Of a stretch of 64,000 bases of DNA, positions 12,238-24,040 are shown in pieces; the stretch's first letter is position 1, and the number at the start of each line of letters is the position of its first letter. Source of the DNA: Mercenaria mercenaria (Eukaryota > Mollusca > Bivalvia > Venerida > Veneridae); contig NC_069363.1 in assembly GCF_021730395.1 (NCBI RefSeq), positions 49,963,001 through 50,027,000 on the forward strand, given 5' to 3'. The notes below the pieces were generated by a model that saw nothing but the letters and a program-made list of their open reading frames with translations, was not told where the DNA came from and did not search any database. A program made the translations under genes and the position numbers.

Positions 12238-12669
12238 GGATAGCTCAGTGGTTTGCACACTGGCCTTCCAATCCTGAGGTCGGGGGTTCGATCCCCGGCA
12301 GCTACACGGGAATTTTCAGAAACGCTTTTCAGTGTTTCCCACCCAACTAGAGGTGTACTGGTCAGGAACCCAGGCAATCCTTGCGTGTATCAGTGCTATA
12401 CACTGAGCACGTTAAAGAACCAAGCTGTCTATTCGAAACGAGCTAGGCTAAGTTAGCCGGACACGCCTGTATCTGATTTCTGATCTCTCTGTCGTGGGGG
12501 CTTTGTCTCACTCTGTCCCTCTGGTCAGATCGCTCTGTGTCTGTACTAGTAGAGGATGAATTATGCGCCCTGTGTGGCTGCATTTGAACTATGTAAAGCA
12601 CCTTTGAACGTGAAATCGATCATGAAAAGGGCGCTATATAAATCTGGTATAATAATAATAATAATAATA
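12238..12669 (+). mobile_element. Full-length tRNA-derived SINE with (AAT)n tail
   Basis: The head carries an A box (GATAGCTCAGTGGTTTGCAC) and a perfect B box (GGGGGTTCGATCCCC). A roughly 350-bp body follows, then the 3' end GGGCGCTATATAAATCTGG and a TAATAATAATAATAA tail. The GCGCTATATAAAT-type end is shared by many invertebrate SINEs and their partner LINEs. It sits in the intron of broken locus E, in the same orientation. Confidence 0.85.
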
Positions 12670-14127
12670 AGGCTTAATACAGACAGAGACTTGATATTCA
12701 TGATAAAACTCATTAAACCATTTACAGTGTCATTGAAAACTGATCATTGTCTCAAATAATATCAGAAGCTAACATTACCGAAAAGTCCAGGTCTATGGTG
12801 GTATTGGTCCGAGAGCTCACGGACTTTTATTGCAACAATTGAGGCCAAAAGAAGTTTATACATTTTTGGAAACACTATTTCATATCCTCCATGAAAACCC
12901 ATTTCTTAAGTGTCAAAGCCGTGCCTATCTATATTTTGTTCACTTATGTTTGTGATATGGGAGGTTAAACTCACTTGTAAAAATTTAGGGGGTAGGGTAA
13001 AGTTTAAGTTTACCAATTTTTTCACTGTTTAATTACAGTAGCTATTTGATTGTCAGTAAATGTATATATGCCAACCAATGTCAGCAAAAAGAAATTCATC
13101 AAAAAGGAATGAAGGGCAAACTTGATATTTAAGGTCAAAGGTCAAATTTATGTACAAATCACAAAAATTGGCATATTTGAAATTTATTTTTATTCTTAAA
13201 AATTAGTTTGTTATCATAAGTCACTCAGTTTTACTTATGAAATGTGTTTATATCAGCCAAAGTCAGAAATCCAAATCTTGTTGCAAAACGTCAAAGTCAA
13301 CTCTGATAATTGATGGTCAAAGTTCATTTTCATGCAAAAATGTGAAAAATGTTACCTTTACTTTTTTAATCTGTTTAATATGTATTCGCATTATAAGTCA
13401 CCGAAGTTAATTTGATTAAATGTCTGCATGTCAGGCAAAGTCAGCAATGCAGATGTAACCTCAAAACTGCCAAGGGTAAAGCTTATATCAAAGGTCAAAG
13501 GTCAAATTTGAGTGAAAACTTGCAAGAATAGCTTCCTGTTTGAAATATAAATGCTATTCCTAATCATTATTAGTAATTGCTCGTGATTTATTTTAATGTA
13601 TGTATGTCCCACAATGTCAGTAATAAAGATATCATTTGAAATCAGAAAAGTTCAAATGTGATATAAAATGTCAAAGGTCATTTTCATTTAAAAGCAAGAA
13701 AAAAATGGCTCTTTAACTTTCTTCTTGTTGATAATATTTTGTAGATATTGGTTAACGATATCAGTTCATTTAATGTATAAATTTTATTTAATGTATAAAT
13801 TTTAGGCGATGTCTAGCATGCACATACAATTTCAAAACATTCAAGGTCAACCATAATATCAAAGGTCAAAGGTCAAAGAAGTGAGTAAAATGTTGCAAAG
13901 ATATCACCTATTTGTAATAATTTTTATTGTTTAAAAGTATTTGTTTCGTCATTTAGTAACTGATCGTTGTTCATTTTACTGTATATATGTCAGACGATGT
14001 CATAGAAGAGAAAATAAGTCAAGGTCAAACCTGGTATTGGAGGCCAGGGGTCACTTTTGTATAAAAAAATCACAACCTTTACATACTTACTCATTACTTT
14101 AATCAAAAATAGCTTGTTGTTATAATT

Positions 14128-14185
14128 CAAGTCGCCATATGACGCCATGTGTCGGTGCGACGTTAAACCCAACAAAATAAATAAA
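14128..14185 (+). mobile_element. SINE tail fragment inside the FB1 left arm
   Basis: AAGTCGCCATATGACGCC, then GTCGGTGCGACGTTAAACCC and AACAAAATAAATAAAT: the 3' end of the 1198-1466 SINE family, plus orientation. Removing it restores the ~364-bp spacing of the FB1 tandem unit. Confidence 0.75.
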
Positions 14186-14345
14186 TATAATTCACTGTTA
14201 GCAATTTACTTTAATGTATACATGTCAAGCAAGGTTAGCAATGTAGGTCTAATACTTATAAGTAAAAGGCAAACCTATTATCAAAGGTCAAAGGTCAAAT
14301 TTGTGTAAGAATTCGCAAAATAACAAGAATTTTGCAATGATTTTT

Positions 14346-14713
14346 GGTTGCGGGTTTATCCCGCTACCGAAGTTAAAGTGTATTTCTGACTATCATAGCA
14401 TCTTTATTTTATTCAGAAATCAAATCCAAAAGATGTTCATGTGCTACACAAAATAGTCCCATTCATGCACAGTGCGGATGAATTATCAATGAACAAGCAA
14501 TTCTTATTCAACCTGTATCCACTCACACTAACCATTTAGATTATATAAGATCTATCAATGATAAGGTATTCCAGCCCATGGTTACATCACAAGCTGGGTC
14601 AGGCAGCGTTCATCTTAGATATGATGCACATTAAATTTGTATTTGTTTCTCATTCATGTATATTCATAGACTGGCATTTTAAACAGAAAATAAATCTACC
14701 AAAAACCCGCAAC
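14346..14713. mobile_element. MITE with GGTTGCGGGTTT ends, copy 1
   Basis: Ends GGTTGCGGGTTT and AAACCCGCAACC are inverted. Internal sequence (AAGATGTTCATGTGC, GATGAATTATCAATGA, AAGATCTATCAATGATAAGG) reappears inverted at 51981-52527. It interrupts the FB1 left arm, so it is younger than FB1. Confidence 0.7.
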
Positions 14714-15464
14714 CATGAGACATTTCAAGGCTTCGATTCTTTATTGTGTAGGTTATTTCTGTCACTATTAGTAAAACTGATCAGTATTCATTTTCAAATA
14801 TATACAACTGACAATATCACTGTTGAAATAATAATGAAAAGTAAGTCAAGGTCAAACCTGACATTAAAGGTCAAAGGTCATTTCATGTAAAAATTCAAAA
14901 TACAGCATTTTTAATTTCTTCTTCGTTACAAATTATATTGTCATTTTGTTCATTGAAAGCAATTTTGTCTTATGTTTATTTGTAAATCAATGTCAGCAAT
15001 GCAGATCTAATTTCAAAAACAGTGACTGTTAAAGCTTATATCAAAGGTAAAAGGTGAAATTTGCGTGAAAGATCGCAAAAAGTAGCATTTTTGCAATACT
15101 TTCATTGTTTAAAAGTATTTTGTCATTATTAATATTAATATTTTATGGTTATTCCTTGAAGTCTCATACATGTATATACATTATCTATATATGGGTAAAT
15201 GTCTACAATGGAGATATCATAAGACATGGGTCTAGATCAGTCCTGAAGTTAAAGTTTAAAATTCATTTTCGGGTAATAAATACAAAAGATAGCATTGTTA
15301 TTTTATTTCTTTGTTCAAACATATCTTGTTATAGCTTGATGTTAATTCATTTTAAAGTTAGCCTTTACTTCCTTACTGCCTTCCATCTTCTTATGGCCGT
15401 TTTATATCTTATGATTAGATGCGGCAATGAACTGCATCGTATTCTGCAGGTCGCTGATATCTCT

Positions 15465-16330
15465 TCACGGCTTGGTCTCAAATGGGATGTCTGTTGGCCA
15501 AACTTTCTGGCGTGCTTCTTCCAGATAGGAACAACTCTGCAGAATGTGAAACGGTGTTTGTTCCTCTGATCCGCACTGACATTTAGCTTTCTCTAATTGG
15601 CTGTTTAGCTTGTGTAGACAGTAATGATTTGGCGGGTAACCTCCATTTATGTTCTTCAAGTCTGACGCAAAGCTGTTCTTCCACAGAGTCTGAGCTTCTC
15701 TGTATGAAGTTTGAGGTTTGGGGTGTATTTATCTGGTTGCTTTCTTTGCAAGATTGTGCTCAGCTTCATTTCCAGCTATAACCATATGTGCAGCAATCTA
15801 TCGAAATGCTACATTGTTGTTCTCAGGCAGGAGACTGATGTTTTTCAACAGCTGTCTGATTAAGTTGTCTGATGGATCTGCTGAGAGAGCCTGAAGAGCT
15901 GACTTGGGGTCTGTTAGGAATATATTGTCCCTTTTCTCCTCGCTCATACTGTTCCAGTGTCGCTGATGTGAGGGCTTGCATCTGGATCTGTTGTTGGAGG
16001 ATCTCTTGCCGACTGAATGAAAGAGTTTGAAGGAGGAGGAGCTGTCTGAAAATTTGATGTAGGCACCACCCCAAGCTTTCTGAACTGCTTTTTTCACTGA
16101 TCCATTGGTATATTCTTGGATGCAGGAGTGTGCTGGATAGCGGTTATTGATCATTTCTAGCGTAAGAGATTGTTGGTTAGCCTGATTTTGCTTTCCCTTT
16201 TCTTCTACTCCTGGCACCTCAAATGTAATCTTGGGAGCACATTGTCTGGGAAACCATTCATTGGGCTCGAGCGGCTCTGCCTCTGTGTCCAGTGCTGCTG
16301 CTGCTTTCTATTTTTGCAGTCTTATCAGTT
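15465..16330 (-). pseudogene. LINE fragment: RNase H domain and C-terminal Cys/His motif
   Basis: On the minus strand: SCIQEYTNGSVKKAVQKAWG and GGAYIKFSDSS, then NIFLTDPKSALQAL, LIRQLLKNISLLPENNNV and IAGNEAEHNLAKKAT form an RNase H domain of the kind found in I-group non-LTR retrotransposons (YTDGS, TDSKSAL, GNExAD landmarks, partly changed here). Downstream is NGGYPPNHYCLHKLN followed by CQCGSEEQTPFHILQSC. In-frame stops lie after NNNVAFR and after AKKATR, and YTDGS reads YTNGS, so it is dead. It occupies the loop of FB1. Confidence 0.85.
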
Positions 16331-16868
16331 TGTTCTTGGTTCTGCTCTCGAATTTTGAGTGGAGTGGGTGGGATGGTAGTTTCTTTGCCTTTTATGCACG
16401 GTCAAAATCTTTGTACTCTCGTCTTGTCTCTAATTGTTCAGGGTTGGCTGTCTTTTCGATTCATTTTATTTGAGTTGTTTTCATTGCCCCTCAGACCTGA
16501 AATTTAACATTGTCCAGTTTATCTTTACTGGTTTTGGAAGCAGGTACCAATGAGGTTGATGCGTACTATGCTATGTATCGTACGTTGCCTGTGTAGACTT
16601 GCAGAGGAACTTTGCATTCACTCCCCAACCTGTTCAAGCCAGTTTTTTTTCATAGTGGCGAGTTTTTTAAGGCCCTCTTCTTTGATCTTTAATGTCAGAT
16701 TTGACCTTGACTAATTTTTCATTATTATTTCAAGAATGATATCATCTGTTATAAATACATTAAAATGAATAATAATTAGTTAATAGTTTTTAAATACCCT
16801 AAAAAATAATGAAAAATCGTTGCAAAAATACTGTTTTATTTTTTTTTGGCTAATTTTCACGCGAATTT

Positions 16869-17951
16869 GACCTTTGACCTTTGGGAATACGTTTTGCTTT
16901 GCCTTATTTGAATAAGACCTACATTCCTGACCTTGCTTTACATGTATACATTAAAATAAATTGCAACAGAAAATTCTAACAAGAGATATTATTTTTGAAC
17001 AAAGTAATGAGTAAGTATGCTACAAATTGATCTTTTACATAAAAATGACCCCTGACCTTTAATACCAGGTTCGACCTTGACTTATTTTCTCTTCCATGAC
17101 ATCGTCTGACATATATACAGTAAAATGAAAAACGATCAGTTACTAAAATGACAAAACAAATACTTTTAAACCATAAAAAAATGTTACAAACATGTGATAT
17201 TATTGCAACATTTTATTCACTTTTTTGACCTTTGACCTTTGAAATTATGGTTGACCTTGAATGTTTTGAAATTGTATGTGGATACTAGACATCGCCCAAC
17301 ATTTATACATTAAATGAACTGATATCGTTGACTAATATCGACAAAATATTATCAACAAGAAGAAAAGTTAAAGAGCCATTTTTTTCTTCCTTTTACATGA
17401 AAATGACCTTTGACCCTTTATATCACATTTGAACTTTTCTAATTTCAGATCATATATTTATTACTGACATTGTGGGACACATATACATTAAAATAAATCA
17501 CGAGCAATTACTAATAATGATTAGGAATAGCATTTATATTTCAAACAGGAAGCTATTCATGCAAAGTTTCACTCAAATTTGACCTTTGACCTTTGATATA
17601 AGCTTTACCCTTGGCAGTTTTGGGGTTACATCTGCATTGCTGACTTTGCCTGACATGAGACATTTAATCAAATTAACTTCGGTGACTTATAATGCGAATA
17701 CATATTAAACAGATTAAAAAGTAAAGGTAACATTTTTCACATTTTTGCATGAAAATGAACTTTGACCTTCAATTATCAGGGTTGACTTTGACGTTTTGCA
17801 ACAAGATTTGCATTTCTGACTTTGGCTGATATAAACACATTACATAAGTAAAACTGAGTGACTTATGATAACAAACTAATTTTTAAGAATAAAAGTAAAT
17901 TTCAAATATGCTAATTTTTGTGATTTGTACATAAATTTGACCTTTGACCTT
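16869..17951 (-). repeat. FB1 right-arm tandem units with four perfect TGACCTTTGACCT motifs
   Basis: TGACCTTTGACCT (reverse complement of the left-arm motif) occurs at 16869, 17226, 17580 and 17939, spaced 357, 354 and 359. Intermediate half-unit copies are imperfect (for example TGACCTTTGACCC near 17405). Confidence 0.85.
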
Positions 17952-18640
17952 AAATATCAAGTTTGCCCTTCATTCCTTTTTGATGAATTTCTTTTTGCTG
18001 ACATTGGTTGACATATATACATTTACTGACAATCAACTAGCTACTGTAATTAAACAGTGAAAAAATTGGTAAACTTAAACTTTACCCTACCCCCTAAATT
18101 TTTACAAGTGAGTTTAACCTCCCATATCACAAACATAAGTGAACAAAATATAGATAGGCACGGCTTTGACACTTAAGAAATGGGTTTTCATGGAGGATAT
18201 GAAATAGTGTTTCCAAAAATGTATAAACTTCTTTTGGCCTCAATTGTTGCAATAAAAGTCCGTGAGCTCTCGGACCATATTGTCCGCAAAGGCAATCAAA
18301 AGCCAGGTCTTAAAAACAGCAAATCAAAAAATCAAAATATAATTTTCGATACCGTAGTTACTAACATTGGCAACGCTTTTAATAAAACTTCCGGTGAATT
18401 CATGGCACCTGTCTCTGGGACTTACAACATCTTCTCTAGCATTCGTTCGTGGAATGGAGATGAGTTTTGGGCTTTCATTGCAGTTAATGGCATTAGGGAA
18501 GTAAATCTGGGCGAGAGAAGTACTAGTAGACGACATGGAATGGCGAGCCAAGCTGTCATTATAAAATTGAATGCCGGTTATATAGTAGTTCTGGCTTCCA
18601 AAACTCTCAATTCCGCTTTTTCATATTTTCTTTTCTTTTT

Positions 18641-21540
18641 CATAGATGCGGCTTTAGAGTTTTGGACCAGGCCTACTATGAAACCATACCAAAATTGTCG
18701 TCCAACTTTTCATCGTAAACGTGGTCAAACTGAAATTCTGAACGAAACGTATGGCTATCTTGATAAAGTAATTTCTTCTACATCAGTTAACACCATTTAC
18801 CAAATTCTGCAAGCAGCTCTAACAATAAAATCGTCGATTTTTATAAGTCACTTTCAGATCTGTATCATTTCGGCGGCCATTGTTGAAGAGCTACAGCGAG
18901 ATTCTCGCATGACGTCACCGCGCGAACCGCTAAAAATATACATTTACAGCACCTTGTAAACAAAAAATAAATGATACATACCAGTTTTCTTTAGGATTTA
19001 TCTATAAAATAATAATTCAAATCAATTAATAAAAAATACCCTTTTCCCAACTTTTTGGTCACCGGGACGCTGATGCAACTTCAAACAAGAAGCGGCACAT
19101 GTTAGTGCTCTCTGAGCATTCTCGTATTTCAAATGAGCAAGATGACGGCGTAAAGTATCACGTTTCAAGCCAGTTCGAAATTTTCACGTATTTCTGCCTT
19201 CAATTATGGGTTTTGATGCGTATAATATGGCACAATGGTAGATTTTACTATACATTAACTACGGTGGCAAACCCACGGGACTTTAAAGCTAAGGTTGCGA
19301 GTAAAATCAGACAAAAACTGGCTCGATTCAGGTAACATTTGTTATCGTTTACTTTCTTAATACTCCATGGATTTTCACAAAACAAAGACGAACGCCTATT
19401 CCATACAAAGATACGCCCTCGACAGCCGGAAATATCCAGGGAAATGCTGCTATTTATTCAAACATTAAAAACTGACTTTCTGAGTTAAAGATGCCGTGGT
19501 AGGGTTGGGGGTATTTTCAGGAAAAAATGTGTAAATATGCCATCTGTTGCAACTATGCAAGTTGAAAAGCACATAATTTCAGTATTATATGTCAGTTATG
19601 GCGAGTAGGAAAATATGAAAGTAAAGACTAGACTCGTTCCTGGAAAAACACAACTTTGGTATGGTTCAGAGCAATTTCAGATTGCTATGGCCGAGAGCAA
19701 TCCGAACTTCTGTCGTGAAATCAGACGTTTTTGTCATTGAAACTGTCATTCGAATAGCGTTTGTCACTAATTTAACTCATGTCAGCATATTTCATGACCG
19801 TACGGAGTCTCAGTGCAAAGTCAAAGTTGGTCTGACATTCGTAATTATGTTCTCGTACAACTGATCCAAACTCCAAAGTATATTTGTGCTATTCAAATAA
19901 TAAGTTCTTCTTTCTCATTTCAGTCTACCGTATATTCAGTTCAACATTACCATCATCAAACGAGCTGCTAGCAGAGGAACTCAAATTCAAGGTAAACATT
20001 TATTACTAGTTAAACTAAATATTTCAAACTTAACGAGGCATCAGCATGCTGACTCTCATTCATATTTCAATGTTTTTTTATGTTCACTTCTGAAAGAGAG
20101 AAGAAATACATACACTGAATGAATTCTCTATGTTCTCGTAAAACTGATCTAAAGTCACGTGGGTTTGCCACCGTGATAACGTATTAAAAAGTGCTGCTGC
20201 CGATTTCTTTTAATATGTACAAACACGATCGTGTCAGATTTCTGGCACGATTATTGGTATGATTTCCCTACGGAGTACTCTTCAGCGCTCCTGTCCAAAT
20301 GTAGCATATAAACCGGATGAGCTGAAGTATCTTAAGCTAGTGATATAGTCGCAGTGAAGAACTACCATAGCGGTGAAAGGGCATTTGGCAATGTTATTTG
20401 GTTATTTTAAACGAAAAGGAAACCCGTTATATTTTTACACCTTACGGAATGTGATTTTTCAGCACGTAAAGCTTGCCATTTTAAGAAAAAACCGCATGTT
20501 TTAAAATTCAAAGGGACGCGTCAAATGTTTACAGATTAGTATAAAATTTCTTTCATTACCTGATGGCTGCAAAAGGAAGTAAATAATAAACCCACTCTAG
20601 TAATCGGTACAGTATATAGGAAGACTTCGCAACAGAAATTTCACACAAAACAGAAAGAAGTAAGCTGTACTCGTAACTTGTATCTTACACATAATATTAT
20701 CATGAAAAATAGTTGATATTTGATAATAATGCTTTTAAGTTTTATGGAAATTGATGTCCATTTTGGAGGCATGCAGAAAAACATAACAAATATAAATGCT
20801 ATTTGTAAAATATAAACATTTCTATTTAAAATAAACTTGCAAAATATCGCGTGTGTTGCCAAAAGAATAGCAAAATAAAAATCTAAAGATAACCAAACGT
20901 TTCACAATAAAGTCATCATGTTTAGAAAAGGATACTATCTCTTGTTTTTGTTTTAGTTGTATGTAAATATCCATTTATCTTTATGTAAAACAAAGATGGA
21001 ATTTAGAAAACATTTTGTGAAAATACTTTGTCAAATTTCAATGGTAGAGGTCATCTTCCTGTTACAAAAGTAACACGTTTAAGTCCCATAAAGCGATATT
21101 AATGCGAAAACAATCTTTCCTAAGAATTTCCTAATTTCTGTTGTTACAGTGTCTTAAATGCGTACTATCAAAACTAGCTAGACTATTAAAATCATATTTT
21201 AGACATTTATTTATGTTACTTCTTGTATCACATTGGTTTTGGCAGCAAACAAAACATTATTCCTCGTCACAGATTATTTCAATATTATTTCTACATTTAT
21301 TTGCAAAAGGTTTACCATTCAAGGTATAAAAGCAGAAGTTATAAGGCTTCACGATTCGAACTCTGGTCATCCAATACTACCAATTAAACTAACAATATTA
21401 ATTTCATTAATGGATGGGCAAACAACTCATATAGGCATGGAATTATGGACAGTATTGGAATATATTTATTTCTGTTTCGGGGAGTTTGTACCAAATTTTC
21501 GCATACTATTATTAGGTAAGACAAATTTAATACAGAAAAA
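18641..21540. other. Non-coding stretch between locus E and gene B
   Basis: Frames up to 78 residues have no recognisable content. One inverted-repeat element (19259-20176) is listed separately. A TGACGTCA octamer lies near 18911 in a locally GC-richer patch, but no transcription unit is evident. Confidence 0.45.
19259..20176. mobile_element. Possible MITE with ~25-bp inverted ends
   Basis: ACGGTGGCAAACCCACGGGA at 19261 is inverted with one mismatch at 20155-20174 (CACGTGGGTTTGCCACCGTG). The interior is non-coding. No target duplication was established. Confidence 0.45.
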
Positions 21541-21882
21541 TGATATTGTTATGTACAGCTAGAAGCATGCACGTTTAAGTTGATATATTGTATGAAAATG
21601 TCAGTTAAATCTTTATGATTTAAATTGCGCATATTTAATTTTAAATTTGCTAATTGTTGTGAAAGATTTCAAGGTTGATACTGCATAGATGTTTAAATTT
21701 AAACTTTGTGAGTCAGAGGAGGTTTACTTATGAAATGATTGTGTTTGTCTAAGGATTTTGCTCTGTAGCAGATGAAATATTCTGATAAACGTTCATGCTT
21801 GCGGTTGATAATCTGTATTAAAATTAGAATTTGACAATATCCTGTATTACCCAGATTTTGTTTGCCGGAAAAATACTCAAAG

Positions 21883-22342
21883 ATGGATGAAACACACGTG
21901 AATTTCTCTTTCTTTTATATTTTATTTTATATCGCGTACTTTTCCGTGGCTCTGGGAATTGAAAAGTCTTGCTCTAAATTTCCACTTGAGCACGATATGT
22001 TATCTAAAATGGTTAGAATGGAAAATAAAAATGGAACAGATGGAGATTGAAATGATGAACCAGAGAGAAAAAATGGAGAAGTTTTCCAGAGACTATGCCA
22101 GTATGAGAGATATCCTCTTCGTTGTGATGGAAAACAAAACTGCTGAGTTCGCTCGAGTAATGGAAGGTAAGAACATGGACATTGCAATATTTATTGTCTT
22201 TATATTAGTGATATCAAACTGAAAATATGTACATTTTGTCAAGCATTATTTGCAGTCTTACTCAAATGTTCAACGGCCATCAGAGATGACTAGCGGTTAC
22301 TCTGAACCAGTTAAGCGAGAAGTAGTAGTAGCAGCAGCAAAT

Positions 22343-22373
<31 letters not shown>

Positions 22374-23147
22374 ATGCACCACCACCAGCAGCAAATGCAC
22401 CACCACCAGCAGCAGCCAGCAAATGCAGCAGCAGCAAATGTACCAGCAGCAGCAAATGCAGCAGCAGTAGTAGTAGTACAGTAACAACCGGAAAATCAAG
22501 TCAAAAGTCCGGTTTTCAGAGGATTCGAGTTTTCAAATATTCCTTTGCAGTAATGAAAATTAATCCGGTTTGCAGAATGCAGCAGCAGTAGCAGCAGCAA
22601 CAGCAGCAGTAGTAGTAGTAGAAGCAGCAGCAGTAGTAGCAGTGCTTTTATAAACTATTATATTTGCTGCTCCAGTTAAAGATCAGTTAGACTTACTTAG
22701 TGTCTTTACATTTCCACTTCAGGGCTAAATGCAATAGAAAAGTCAAGGTCCATTGTAGCGTTTTCTGCAGCTGCAAAGAATCATCAAACGGTCTCGGCTG
22801 GAAATCAACCTTTCGTTTTCGAATCCGTAATTACAAACGTCGGCAACGCATATAACTACACTTCAGGACATTTTGTGGCACCAGTCTCCGGGACTTACGT
22901 TTTCTACAGCAGTATTCTCTCGATGGCTGGAGCTTCATTTGAGGCATATATTGCAGTAAATGGATCCATTAAAGTGCGAATGCATGAATCTGGAAATAAT
23001 GGGCCACGTTACGGTATGGCTAGCCAGTCAGCCATTGTAGAACTTAATGCAGGTGACGTTGTGTCTGTGAACAGCCCGAGTTCAGTGAAGGTACATGGAA
23101 ATACATACACAACATTTAGTGGATTCTTGATTCGTCAGTTTCAGTAA
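21883..23147 (+). CDS. C1q domain-containing secreted protein, locus B (frameshifted coil)
   Basis: Exon 1 is 21883-22166, with ATG in the same context as locus A (AAAGATGGATGAAACAC), signal peptide FSFFYILFYIAYFSVAL and a coil; its donor GGAAG|GTAAGA is intact. Exon 2, 22723-23147, follows CATTTCCACTTCAG and encodes a full C1q domain (FVAPVSGTYVFYSSILSMAG, AYIAVNGSIKVRMHESG, GMASQSAIVELNAGDVVSVN, TYTTFSGFLIRQFQ). Compared with A, exon 1 has one extra base in the run GAAAATAAAAATGG near 22020-22032, which shifts frame after KMVRMEN; the coil continues in another frame (KMEQMEIEMMNQREKMEKFS). Exon 1 is 284 bases against 283 in A. The gene is therefore a recent pseudogene or carries a homopolymer sequencing error. 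Splice phase and everything else fit a working gene. Confidence 0.8.
22319..22645 (+). repeat. CAG/CCA/TAG microsatellite in the intron of gene B
   Basis: Two blocks of GCA/CAG repeats with CCACCACCAG and AAATGCAGCAGC interruptions (about 22319-22475 and 22577-22645) are separated by unique sequence. They lie between donor 22167 and acceptor 22722; the locus A intron lacks them. The stop-free frames they create (poly-Ala, Ser/Lys/Cys) are repeat artefacts. Confidence 0.9.
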
Positions 23148-24040
23148 TCACTGGTCTAGTAAACATATATGTTTACAGTTTGATAATATAAACTTTTCAG
23201 CAATAGTGAAATCACGTTAAAATATTATTTGACGCCCTATAGGCGCCGAGAAGGTTTTGTCATATTTGGTTTACTATTTTCCGTAACAAAGGCATTTCAG
23301 AATCGCATAATATTACACAATGGTGTTACACTTAATTTACAAATTCACTAGCTGTTTACGCATGAACAGATTATTCAATGGGATGTGTAATCGTCTCGTT
23401 GACGCAATGTTGACCTTCTATTAGTGATATCCTGTTTTGTCCACATTTTTAAAATATGAAATATTAGAACCAAAATAATACATAGCAGAACCATGTTTTA
23501 ATCTGTTTAAGGACATTTCCTTTGGACAGAATTTTAAATGTTTTTACATAACTTTTTCTTCAATATTTACTCTTTCAATTTTAGCGATCATAAATGTATG
23601 TTTCCATGTCTGATTGGATAATGTATGACCAACTGGTATTCAAATATCAGAATGAAAAACTGAAGCAAACTGTAACTACAAATTCCATGACAAATAAATA
23701 CATTCACAAATTTTCATAGTTTTTTTCCTTCTGCACATATGATATTACATAATTGATACAAATAATTGCTTAAATTCCTAAATCAATATGAAATTCGTTT
23801 TCTTTTTAATTTTTATTTGCATGAAGATTTTTCATATATTACACTAAAATGTAACAAAAATGTATATCTTTTAATAGTAACTTTTTTTTTTCTTTTTGTT
23901 AAGTGGCTTACTTCGTGCACATCAGTACATGAAAGAAAGTATCTTAAAACTCAATCCTTGCTTTCATCGTCAACCAATGTAAGTCATACAATGTTTGTTT
24001 GGAGCTATCAAATTTCCCCCTGTTAAGGACAAGTTTTGCA
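23148..24040. other. 3' flank of gene B
   Basis: AT-rich, non-coding. An AATAAA at 23693-23698 could end a long 3' UTR; nothing else was recognised. Confidence 0.4.
23693..23698 (+). promoter_or_regulatory. Possible poly(A) signal for gene B
   Basis: AATAAA 546 bases after the gene B stop; a weak candidate because AT-rich DNA produces the hexamer by chance. Confidence 0.3.

Larger units (their letters stand above)
13133..14880 (+). repeat. FB1 left-arm tandem units with five perfect AGGTCAAAGGTCA motifs
   Basis: AGGTCAAAGGTCA occurs at 13133, 13493, 13863, 14285 and 14868. Spacing is 360 and 370; the 422 step becomes 364 when the 58-bp SINE tail is removed, and the last interval holds a 368-bp MITE. 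Half-unit positions carry weaker forms such as GGTCAAAGTTCA. The motif is the consensus DR1 site of nuclear receptors (HNF4, RXR heterodimers); regulatory activity is inference only. Confidence 0.85.
12805..18277. mobile_element. Foldback element FB1 (5.5 kb; arms of tandem ~180/360-bp units)
   Basis: The ends are inverted: TGGTCCGAGAGCTCACGGAC at 12805 and GTCCGTGAGCTCTCGGACCA ending at 18277; the tip is itself a palindrome. The left arm runs to about 15100 and includes two later insertions; the right arm is about 16650-18277. Pairing is clear throughout, for example GGGGGTAGGGTAAAGTTTAA against TTAAACTTTACCCTACCCCC. The arms are tandem arrays of ~180-bp half-units arranged in ~360-bp units. 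The loop holds a LINE RNase H fragment. No transposase was recognised. The flanking target duplication is unclear (at most TAT). Confidence 0.85.
11783..18640 (+). pseudogene. Broken C1q-like gene, locus E, with a foldback element in its intron
   Basis: A coil exon lies at about 11783-12070. Residues like SNSRMDRKLLRL, LKMTMNVEQMEKEI and KKTAEFVRNTEDRTTEMSK match the C1q coil exons, but they fall in different frames: breaks near 11850 and 11968. It ends in a good phase-1 donor, GAAAAAG|GTAAAT (12070|12071). The C1q exon starts after AAAGCCAG (18306): NIIFDTVVTNIGNAFN, GEFMAPVSGTYNIFSS, AFIAVNG and GMASQAVIIKLNAG are recognisable. Its first strand is missing, and the last strands are lost after about 18630, where the frame runs into unrelated sequence to 18959. 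Foldback element FB1 ends 29 bases before the acceptor. With two frame breaks and two truncations, this is a pseudogene. Confidence 0.75.

Noticed and set aside
12238-12320. Candidate tRNA gene (also at 26325, 26537, 38352 and 42563)
   Set aside because: A and B boxes are good but anticodon and acceptor stems do not pair and repeat bodies follow, so these are SINE heads or relics.
18905-18925. TGACGTCA near 18911 as a promoter of a gene to the right
   Set aside because: No coding exon or splice structure follows; an isolated octamer is weak evidence.
22250-22591. Poly-Ala/Ser/Cys frame
   Set aside because: It is a CAG microsatellite inside the intron of gene B.
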